Shown here piece after piece: positions 17,763-25,007 of a stretch of DNA of 64,000 nucleotides. A program made the position numbers and the translations under genes. Below the pieces are notes generated by a model, which was not told the DNA's origin, made no database searches, and saw only the letters and a program-made list of their open reading frames with translations. The stretch lies in the NCBI GenBank assembly GCA_964632485.1, contig CAZWDO010000003.1, positions 142,023 to 206,022 of the forward strand, read 5' to 3'. This DNA comes from CAZWDO01 sp964632485 [NCBI: uncultured bacterium] (lineage in GTDB: Bacteria > JAGOEH01). Every line of letters begins with the position of its first letter. Positions within the stretch are counted from its first letter, which is position 1.

Positions 17763-18420
17763 CGGCAGCAAGACCGGTTGGTGTTAACTGATAATTACAT
17801 GTCGGCGCGGGGAAATGGAGTGGGGTATGACCGGTTGTGATCCAGGAGGTTCCGTAGTTGAGAGAATCAGTAATAAATTCCTGGAAAAAGGGTAATTGAT
17901 CCTGATTAAGATTATGCAGGGGTTGATCTGCAAAAACCAGCAGTGGTTGATGGATGACAGATAACGCGAAAGCCAAGCGTTGAAGCTCATTGGGTGTCAG
18001 TCTGTCTGTCTGTTGGTTTTTATGGCTTAATAGTTGGCAGCGATAAAGCATGGCCTCACAGTTTTTCTTCTGTCCTTTTTGGAAACCGTTCCAATAACGT
18101 AATAAGAGCAGCAGGTTGTCCAGAACGGAGCGGTCGCGGCAAAAAAGGGGTGGAGAAAGCATCAAGCCACGGGCTTTTTTAAAAAAAAAAGAGACTTTTC
18201 CCCGCGCCTGTGGGTAAATCATTTCATCCTGAAAGTATAGTTCTCCACCGCTTGGTTTTTTTATCAAACACAACGAATGAAGTAATGTTGTTTTTCCGAT
18301 AGATTCTGCTGTGTAGATATGGTAGTGCCGGCCTCGTTCAACCGTAAGTTGTATGTTGGTGAACATGGGGACGCTTTTCGAGAGGATAACGTTAAGGTTC
18401 CGGCAAATATAGAGGCTCAT
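17755..18420 (-). CDS. ftsE: FtsE-like ATPase with degenerate catalytic motifs
   Basis: A 221-residue ABC ATPase in the ftsE position of an ftsE-ftsX-envC cluster. The fold is intact but the motifs are altered. In Walker A the first glycine is Thr37 and only GKTT (42-45) is standard. The signature is LTPNELQR (141-148) in place of LSGGEQQR. Walker B keeps Asp165 but the catalytic Glu is Gln166 (codon CAA on the minus strand at 17923-17925). The switch His198 remains. E-to-Q changes normally block ATP hydrolysis, so this FtsE may bind ATP without cycling, or use another base. Overlaps with ftsX and the M20 gene argue against a dead gene. Confidence 0.75.
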   Translation of the reverse strand: MSLYICRNLNVILSKSVPMFTNIQLTVERGRHYHIYTAESIGKTTLLHSLCLIKKPSGGELYFQDEMIYPQARGKVSFFFKKARGLMLSPPLFCRDRSVLDNLLLLLRYWNGFQKGQKKNCEAMLYRCQLLSHKNQQTDRLTPNELQRLAFALSVIHQPLLVFADQPLHNLNQDQLPFFQEFITDSLNYGTSWITTGHTPLHFPAPTCNYQLTPTGLAADE

Positions 18421-19586
18421 GGATTTGGCGCAATGAAAGAGAGATAAAGCGCGAGCGCCCGATTAAGGTGTGATTCGCTGATACGGAATTGAGGATGATG
18501 TCCTGGAAACGTGATTCCGTTCGCATTGTCGCGAACTCCCAGGCGGAACATAGCTCCGCGTGAATGTTGTAAGTAGAAAGCAAAATCATCGCCACCCAGG
18601 GAAGGTGTTTCTATATATGTCAACCCGTCCAGGTGATATGAGCGGGAAGAAAAGGCTGCGGCTTGTTCGACCAGGGTTAGATCATTGATAACAGCAGGAC
18701 AGCTTTCGTTGAATTGGATGAGCGCTTGGGCTTCATTAGCAGAAGCAATGCCATTGATGATTTGTAGAAACCGGTTTTTAATGCGGTCTACCAAATGGGC
18801 ATCAGTCAGGCGCAATGTCCCCTTGAATTCAACTTGTTCCGGAATGATATTGCGCGCGGTTCCTGCTTGAAATTGGCCAACGGTGAGGGCTAATGGGGTG
18901 TTTGGATTGTTAAAACGGCTGGCAATCGTTTGCAGGGCCATGATGATTTCGGAAGCGATGACGATTGGATCGTTTGCCTCGTTGGGACGGGCAGCGTGGC
19001 CTCCTCTGCCGATAACAGTTACATCAAAATTGTAGACATAAGCGGTAAGAATATTTTTGCGTAACCCGATAATTCCAGAATCTAAATTTGTATCAACATG
19101 GAAGGCAAGGGTGAAGTTGACTTTAGGGTTGTTCATAACGTCCTGATTAATAACGACCGGGGCGCCTGTGGGTGATCCTTCTTCGTTGGGTTGAAAAATA
19201 ACTTTAAGAGCGCCATTTAAGTTAGCCCGCTGTTCGTTTACCACTCGGGCAAGAACAAGGGCAATCGCGGTATGGGCATCATGTCCGCAGGCATGCATGC
19301 GGCCTGGATGGCGTGAAGAAAAAATCTCCCCGCTGTTTTCTTGGATTGGCAATGCATCAATATCGGCCCGGATAGCCCAAACTGGTCCTTTTCCATGGCC
19401 TTCAATGAACGCCAGCGCGCCTGTTGGATCCAGTAACCGATGGGGTATATTATGATTCAGCAAATAGTTGTGGATGAATTCCGTGGTTTTAAATTCCTGA
19501 TATCCCAATTCCGGGATTTGATGTAAGTAACGACGAATTTCAACGATCTCGTCCTGGCACGCTTGAGCGATTTGATTGATTTCCAT
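18417..19586 (-). CDS. M20 family amidohydrolase (N-acyl amino acid / hippurate hydrolase type)
   Basis: A 389-residue cytoplasmic M20D-like metallopeptidase. Conserved stretches are RRYLHQIPELGYQEF, AIRADIDALPIQE, HACGHDAHTAI (metal-binding Cys/His), NEEGSPTGA (catalytic Glu region) and GGDDFAFYLQ near the C-terminus. Relatives deacylate N-acyl amino acids, hippurate or auxin conjugates; the substrate here is not predictable. Its stop overlaps the ftsE start by 4 nt. Confidence 0.88.
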   Translation of the reverse strand: MEINQIAQACQDEIVEIRRYLHQIPELGYQEFKTTEFIHNYLLNHNIPHRLLDPTGALAFIEGHGKGPVWAIRADIDALPIQENSGEIFSSRHPGRMHACGHDAHTAIALVLARVVNEQRANLNGALKVIFQPNEEGSPTGAPVVINQDVMNNPKVNFTLAFHVDTNLDSGIIGLRKNILTAYVYNFDVTVIGRGGHAARPNEANDPIVIASEIIMALQTIASRFNNPNTPLALTVGQFQAGTARNIIPEQVEFKGTLRLTDAHLVDRIKNRFLQIINGIASANEAQALIQFNESCPAVINDLTLVEQAAAFSSRSYHLDGLTYIETPSLGGDDFAFYLQHSRGAMFRLGVRDNANGITFPGHHPQFRISESHLNRALALYLSFIAPNP

Positions 19587-20606
19587 TTATAATTCCATTT
19601 TATAATGTTGCCGGTAATAAAGGCGGAATTGTGAATCTTTTAGCGGGCGCCACCATTCGGGATGGGAACGGTACCAATCAACCGTGAGAGCGATTCCATG
19701 CTGAAAATCAACTCTCGGTATCCAACCCAATTTGTTGATTTTATCGATAGATACGGCGTATCGTTGATCATGGCCGGGTCTTAATCCTTTTACTGGATGA
19801 ATCAGGGATTGAGGCTTGCCGGTAAGTTCCAGGATGGCTTGGGTAACGGTGACGTTGGTAATTTCAGGATTTTGATTGGCGCCAATATTATAAACCTGGC
19901 CGGGTTCCCCTTTGGAGATGATATCGAGAATAGCCCGGCAATGGTCATCCACATAAAGCCAATCGCGGATTTGTGTACCGCCATCGTACAGGGGTAGCGG
20001 TTTATCTTCCAGGGCATTGGTGATAAAAAGGGGAATGATTTTTTCAGGATATTGAAATGGTCCGTAATTGTTTGTGCAACGGCTGATAGTAACGGGTAGC
20101 CCATACGTATGATAAAAGGCCAAAGCCTGGAGATCGCCTCCGGCTTTGGATGCGGCATAGGGGCTACTTCCGGTTAAGGGGAAGCTTTCAGTTGCAAATT
20201 GGCCGATAGGAATATCGCCATAGACCTCGTCTGTGCTCACCTGGTGAAAACGGCGAATATGTGAATGGTTGCGCATTGCTTTAAGGAGGACATAGGTGCC
20301 ATACACATCTGTTTGTATAAACGGAGCGCCGTCGAAATTGACAGAACGGTCAACATGGGTGTCCGCGGCAAAATTAATTATGATATCCACATCGTTTAAT
20401 AGGCTATCAATGAGGGCAAAATCGCAAATATCGCCATGGATAAACCGGTAGCGGGTGTCGAGGTCGAATTCCTTGAGATTTTCCGGATTACCGCAATACG
20501 TTAATTTATCAAGATTTAGCAGAGTAGCTGAGGGTTCATGAGCCAGTAAATGGCGGATGAAATTAGCGCCGATGAACCCGGAACCGCCAGTAATTAAATA
20601 GCGCAT
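19587..20606 (-). CDS. rfbB: dTDP-glucose 4,6-dehydratase
   Basis: A 339-residue extended SDR enzyme: NAD-binding GGSGFIGANF, VSTDEVYGD, catalytic YAASK (within SPYAASKAGGDLQALAFYHTYGLP) and the RCTNNYGPFQYPEKIIP substrate-loop signature of RmlB. It converts dTDP-glucose to the 4-keto-6-deoxy sugar for surface glycans. The other rml genes (A, C, D) are not in the window. It lies directly upstream of the M20 gene. Confidence 0.9.
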   Translation of the reverse strand: MRYLITGGSGFIGANFIRHLLAHEPSATLLNLDKLTYCGNPENLKEFDLDTRYRFIHGDICDFALIDSLLNDVDIIINFAADTHVDRSVNFDGAPFIQTDVYGTYVLLKAMRNHSHIRRFHQVSTDEVYGDIPIGQFATESFPLTGSSPYAASKAGGDLQALAFYHTYGLPVTISRCTNNYGPFQYPEKIIPLFITNALEDKPLPLYDGGTQIRDWLYVDDHCRAILDIISKGEPGQVYNIGANQNPEITNVTVTQAILELTGKPQSLIHPVKGLRPGHDQRYAVSIDKINKLGWIPRVDFQHGIALTVDWYRSHPEWWRPLKDSQFRLYYRQHYKMEL

Positions 20607-20615
20607 AGTGTAACC

Positions 20616-21125
20616 TCAGTTCAACAGGTCAAGCAGCGCCTGCCCGAAAGGAATGGCGAATTCAGGCCCGGCGGCTGTAATGATGAATCCATCAACTTCC
20701 ACACCATTGTCTGTAAATATGGCTCCGTTACGAGTCAAATTGCTCTTTTCTCCAGGCCAGGATGTTGCGCGTTTCCCCTGTAATACTCCTGCATTAGCCA
20801 GAATAGATGGCGCAATACATATTGCCGCCAAAGGTTTGTTGACAGTAGCCGCTTGGCTGGCGAGGTGGATGGCGGTTGGATCGTCGAAATATTCTGTTGC
20901 GCCGGCTCCGCCGATGAAAACAACCGCTTCATAGTTTGAAACCACTATTTCGTTCAATAACCACTTAGCTTGCGCTTTGGCGCCCAGCATCCCCGTGATT
21001 TCACCTATACGGCTGGACGCCGTTTCGATCTCGAATCCTCCGTCCTCAAGGATGCGTTTGGGTTCCAGGTATTCTTCATCTCTAAATTTTTGTGATGCGA
21101 TTATAAAAATAATTTTCTTCTTCAT
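20616..21125 (-). CDS. DJ-1/PfpI family protein
   Basis: A 169-residue flavodoxin-like protein with nucleophile-elbow cysteine in AAICIAPSILANAG and acidic residues near the N-terminus (FRDEEYLEP). This is typical of PfpI/YajL/DJ-1 proteins, variously described as proteases, glyoxalases or deglycases. The motif after the Cys is IAP rather than HGP, which argues against a protease of the PH1704 type. A GGAGAT site precedes the ATG. A 160-nt gap upstream (21126-21285) holds a weak inverted repeat (AAACCC/GGGTTT) but no convincing promoter. Confidence 0.85.
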   Translation of the reverse strand: MKKKIIFIIASQKFRDEEYLEPKRILEDGGFEIETASSRIGEITGMLGAKAQAKWLLNEIVVSNYEAVVFIGGAGATEYFDDPTAIHLASQAATVNKPLAAICIAPSILANAGVLQGKRATSWPGEKSNLTRNGAIFTDNGVEVDGFIITAAGPEFAIPFGQALLDLLN

Positions 21126-21285
21126 GGGTATCTCCTTTTAATTCTTGAAACCCTTCATTAACTTACGATTGGGTTTATGATTAGACCGCGCGCTGATTCG
21201 CATGAGGACTTTTCACATTTCATCCATTATTAGCGCTTTGTATACCCGTTAAGCCGGATTGAAAGACCTGAGAAATTTTCTGTTG

Positions 21286-22242
21286 TCAATAGACCAGGTT
21301 GATTAAATAAGGGATGGCGCGTTGCTTAAATATTTTATCTTGCTCACTGGTTTCTGGTAAAAGCCGTAATCTGCGGAATTCAAGAATGGCTTCGGGAATT
21401 TGTTTGCTTTGCGTATAGGAGATTGCGAGTTCAAGACAGACTTCAAAGTCTTTGGGATACAAGTATTTGGCATGTTCAAGGTCGGCAACCGCATCTTTCT
21501 CCTTCGCTGATTTTATGCCATACACCCATAGCAGTAAGCGTGGGTATTCCATCAGGTCCAAGTGCCAACGGGATGATAGAATAATAGCGTGCTTGTTTTG
21601 TGGGTCTATAGTCAATATTTGCTCGATTGTCTTTTTGGCCAGTTTAAGATATTTTTTGCGTGAAAACAACCCTCTGTTATGATTGATGATCATTGATAAG
21701 CGCGCTTTTGCAAAGAGTAGGTCCAGGCTTTCAGGATTTTTTAAAAGCTGGTCCTCCAGTAACGGCATAATTTCATTTTTAAGCTTTAGCTGGCCATCTT
21801 CATCGGGCGGAATCCCTAAAAAACTATGGGCGATGACATAGTTTTGGATATCCTGATCTTTGTTGGTATGGCTTGTATCGTACTGAAAAAAAAGTTCATA
21901 GTAATGAATAGCGGTTTCATAATCATTTGCTTCATAAGACACGGCTGCAGTTTGGTAAAGAAATTGCTGGATTTGGATATAGATTTCCGGACGTTTCAAC
22001 GAATCGATGGGTTGAGTGATAAGCAGGGATTCAACGACAGGCGAGGATGGAAGCTTAGGAGTCGGTTTAGCATGTATTGAATCTTTTTTGGGAGGAGGAG
22101 AAATAATTCCCTCAATGGGAATGGGAGTTAAGAGTATGGAATCGGATCCATCTGCCGGTTCCTGTTGAGTCGAATCTGTTTGCGCCCGAAGAGGGGCTGA
22201 CAGAAACCAAGTTAGAATTAAGATAAAAAAAGTGAATCTCAT
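21286..22242 (-). CDS. Exported TPR-like protein
   Basis: The start is placed at 22242 (MRFTFFILIL), 9 nt after an AAGGA site; an upstream in-frame ATG lacks one. The 318-residue product has a signal peptide ending near SAPLRAQ, a Pro/Ser/Thr-rich stretch (about 20-75) and helical tetratricopeptide-like repeats to the C-terminus. No catalytic motif is visible. It is probably a periplasmic or outer-membrane-associated scaffold; function unknown. Confidence 0.7.
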   Translation of the reverse strand: MRFTFFILILTWFLSAPLRAQTDSTQQEPADGSDSILLTPIPIEGIISPPPKKDSIHAKPTPKLPSSPVVESLLITQPIDSLKRPEIYIQIQQFLYQTAAVSYEANDYETAIHYYELFFQYDTSHTNKDQDIQNYVIAHSFLGIPPDEDGQLKLKNEIMPLLEDQLLKNPESLDLLFAKARLSMIINHNRGLFSRKKYLKLAKKTIEQILTIDPQNKHAIILSSRWHLDLMEYPRLLLWVYGIKSAKEKDAVADLEHAKYLYPKDFEVCLELAISYTQSKQIPEAILEFRRLRLLPETSEQDKIFKQRAIPYLINLVY

Positions 22243-22255
22243 AGTCCCATCCTTG

Positions 22256-22966
22256 CTAAAATAGTTTTTTCCCACTATCAACCGTGATGGTGGAACCTGT
22301 TAAATGGTGGTTTTGCATCAAAAAAAGACAGGTTTGAGCGATCGCTTCAGGGGGCACAAGTTGCCGGGTTACCGATCGTTCAACAATATGCATGGGAGTC
22401 GATTGGGTGACAATTCCCGGCGCAATTCCGTTAATGCGAAATCGAGGGCCTGCTTCTCTGGCCATATAACGCGTACAAGTTTCCATTGCTGATTTGCTGG
22501 CGCTATAGATTGAGTACCCGGGGATTATTTTTTCAGCGTATATGTCCAATAGATTGATGATGATCCCGGGTTTTTCCTGGGTAAAATGGTTTTGTAGAAT
22601 AAATAAATTAGATAAAGCCATCGGGGATAAAAAATTGATGGTCATAATCCGTTGCCATTCCTCCAATTGAATTTCTCCGAGGGGTGTTTTTTCAAATATG
22701 GCTGCATTGTTTATCAAACCATCGATCTGGCCAACGTGAAGTAACAGTTGGGAGAATTTTTTTTCCAGGCTTGGTGTTTCAATCATATCTGCCTGCCAAA
22801 GTGTTAACGTCTCGGGGCAAACTTTTTTCAGATCGTTTAGCCAAGCTTGCTGTTCGGAAGAGATCGGAGTATGATAATGCAGAATCGGTAAAAAGTCATA
22901 GTGAATTAATTCCTGGATGATAGCTCGTCCAATAGGACTGAATGCCCCGGTGATTAGTACCTTCAT
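22256..22966 (-). CDS. SDR family oxidoreductase (FabG / pteridine reductase-like)
   Basis: A 236-residue short-chain dehydrogenase: TGAFSPIGRAI cofactor loop (a variant of TGxxxGIG), NNAA motif in DGLINNAAIFEK, catalytic YSASK and the C-terminal GSTITVDSGKKLF. The overall look is close to FabG or pteridine reductases. The start overlaps the stop of the large membrane protein gene as ATGA. Substrate unknown. Confidence 0.85.
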   Translation of the reverse strand: MKVLITGAFSPIGRAIIQELIHYDFLPILHYHTPISSEQQAWLNDLKKVCPETLTLWQADMIETPSLEKKFSQLLLHVGQIDGLINNAAIFEKTPLGEIQLEEWQRIMTINFLSPMALSNLFILQNHFTQEKPGIIINLLDIYAEKIIPGYSIYSASKSAMETCTRYMAREAGPRFRINGIAPGIVTQSTPMHIVERSVTRQLVPPEAIAQTCLFLMQNHHLTGSTITVDSGKKLF

Positions 22967-24972
22967 ATTTCGAAAAGTTTCTTTAATTTTTCAAGATTGG
23001 GTCGCAGAGCGGCAATGTTTTGATTCGTATTATAAACGACTTTATATGTTGAATGCATCAGCTCATCAAAATTAAGCTGGTTTGTGTCGTCAAAGAATTT
23101 TATAGTGAAGGGAATTCGCAATGCAGTAAATTTATAAAGATTTTTTTTCATTTCAGAGTTGCCGAATTCCACCAATATCAGCGCTTTCAGGTTGGATGGC
23201 GTATAATTTAGCAGCAGGTCTAACATCTCGTCAAAGGAAATAAACACAGGGATATCATCCAGGATGATTAAGTGAAAATCAAGCATGCTCATTTTAATGA
23301 TCGCATCACGAATCGTGGTGGACCGGATAATGGAAAGGCCGGGGGGTGGGGTGGCATCAAATCGGGGATCCTGTGAAATTACAAGGGTTTTAATAACAAA
23401 ACGACTGAAAAAGCGTTCAACTGAATGCGCATCAATCTCGTGATATTTGCCGATCTCTGTCAGGGTCATCTGCTTGATTGCGAGTATCCTGGGAAGATCT
23501 TCCTCATTCATATCCCCGACAATTTGATTGATACGCTGCCGGATCATCAGTGGGGTATGCACACTATTTGCCGGGGGGTGTTCCAGAATTTTTTCATAAA
23601 TAGTACCCAGCAGCGCTTGAGATACACGGACATTCAATAGGGATCGATCTTTCGAATCGGTGGGATCCGGTTTCATATCCACTTGCAAAAAAGTGCTTAT
23701 AAAGGTTTCCTCCAACGGAATCAGTGTACTTTCATTTTCATTGATGATATCTCGAAGAAAGAGAAAAAGTAAATTTGCGACTTTTTCCAATACATCGGTC
23801 AGATTTTTGCGATAGAACAGAGTCGTATAATTTTTCATTCGCAAAACGACATCTTCAATTGATTGATAAATTATTTCGGCGGAAAACCTTTCATCTGGAA
23901 ACATAAACTTAATAATTAAGAATTTTTTTAATAGCCAGTACATACGATCCAGGATTCTAACCGCTACGAATTCATCGTTATATTCAAGAGTTGTATCAAG
24001 AAAACGGAAATGGACCTGGGTGATAAGGTGAATAAGAGGCATACTAAATTTTTTACTGTAAATGATAAGGTCAGTATATTCATCAATGACTCCGGTAATA
24101 TTTTCCGGTCCGTATTTGTTATTGGCCAAAAGGATGGCGAAGATATCATTTAACAAGGACAAGCATTTGGCTTCCATAAACAGTTGATTGTTTTCAATAT
24201 CGACGAATCGGCCAAGATAGGCCATTCCTTTGTCTTCACGTTCGCGATCAGTCAGAATAAAAAACTGGGAAGGAATATCTTCTTTGATATGATGATAGGT
24301 TCGGAGGATGTCCGATATGGAATAAACAGCCTTGTTTACGACCATTTTATCGATATCATTGGTGGCTGCCATGATATAGGAAAGCAGTTGAAACAATTCC
24401 TTTTTAATCTCAAGAAATTCGTAATTCTTTTCCTCTTCTGATAAAGAGCGATTACGCCCTATCCGTATGACTTTGGTTAATAACCCTTTTATATCATTTC
24501 CCATGAGCTGGATCGTATAGTTAGGAGAAATCCAGGTAATGGTATAAAATACGAAATAAAGGCCCAATAGGATCATTAGTAATGAAAGCAGAATAAAAGC
24601 AGTAAACGGCGCATAGGGGAGAATCTCATGGGAAATAATGCTGAAATAAGAAAAGATAGTAACGGAAACTGAATAAGTAAAAATAAAAAGGCATTTAAAG
24701 TTATAGAAAAAGTATTTAATAACTGGGAAGTATCGGTTGCTGAACACTTCAAGGATGATAATTCCCACGAAAATAATTGCGGTGGAAGACCCTGAAGCAA
24801 TTTCCATGCTATTGCTGGCAGCGGACCAATCCAATTTCAGAACTGGTTTCAAAAAATCTAAATAGTTCATTCCCCATGCTATAAGGATATAGAATCCTTC
24901 CAGGGCAACACAACTAATAGTTAAAAAAAGAGGAAGATAAATCTGTTCATATTTCTGCTGATTGAATTTCAT
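22963..24972 (-). CDS. Large membrane protein with receiver-like C-terminal domain
   Basis: I do not recognise this 669-residue protein. It has about four N-terminal membrane helices (within 12-150), a long helical cytoplasmic region (about 165-520) and a C-terminal alpha/beta segment from about 530. That segment (TLVISQDPRF, then FHLIILDDIP, then LKALILVEFG) looks like a degenerate response-regulator receiver fold. Start: the ATG at 24972 rather than the TTG at 24975, because a strong promoter puts the predicted transcription start at or beside that ATG (see 24980-25007) and no Shine-Dalgarno site exists. It lies between the A-adding enzyme and an SDR gene. Confidence 0.6.
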   Translation of the reverse strand: MKFNQQKYEQIYLPLFLTISCVALEGFYILIAWGMNYLDFLKPVLKLDWSAASNSMEIASGSSTAIIFVGIIILEVFSNRYFPVIKYFFYNFKCLFIFTYSVSVTIFSYFSIISHEILPYAPFTAFILLSLLMILLGLYFVFYTITWISPNYTIQLMGNDIKGLLTKVIRIGRNRSLSEEEKNYEFLEIKKELFQLLSYIMAATNDIDKMVVNKAVYSISDILRTYHHIKEDIPSQFFILTDREREDKGMAYLGRFVDIENNQLFMEAKCLSLLNDIFAILLANNKYGPENITGVIDEYTDLIIYSKKFSMPLIHLITQVHFRFLDTTLEYNDEFVAVRILDRMYWLLKKFLIIKFMFPDERFSAEIIYQSIEDVVLRMKNYTTLFYRKNLTDVLEKVANLLFLFLRDIINENESTLIPLEETFISTFLQVDMKPDPTDSKDRSLLNVRVSQALLGTIYEKILEHPPANSVHTPLMIRQRINQIVGDMNEEDLPRILAIKQMTLTEIGKYHEIDAHSVERFFSRFVIKTLVISQDPRFDATPPPGLSIIRSTTIRDAIIKMSMLDFHLIILDDIPVFISFDEMLDLLLNYTPSNLKALILVEFGNSEMKKNLYKFTALRIPFTIKFFDDTNQLNFDELMHSTYKVVYNTNQNIAALRPNLEKLKKLFEI

Positions 24973-24979
24973 CAAAGTA

Positions 24980-25007
24980 AATATAATAAGAATTTAGCAA
25001 TTGTCAA
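24980..25007 (-). promoter_or_regulatory. Promoter giving a probable leaderless mRNA
   Basis: Minus-strand TTGACA (25002-25007), a 16-nt spacer and TATATT (24980-24985) match consensus almost fully. The -35 lies across the end of the upstream gene. The -10 box ends only 7 nt before the ATG at 24972, the usual distance to a transcription start, so the mRNA would begin at or next to the start codon. Confidence 0.6.

Noticed and set aside
21148-21176. AAACCC/GGGTTT inverted repeat upstream of the PfpI-like gene
   Set aside because: Only 6 bp with a 17-nt gap and no promoter alignment; probably chance.
21279-21291. Minus-strand TTGACA at the end of the TPR gene as a promoter for the PfpI-like gene
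   Set aside because: No acceptable -10 box at 16-18 nt.
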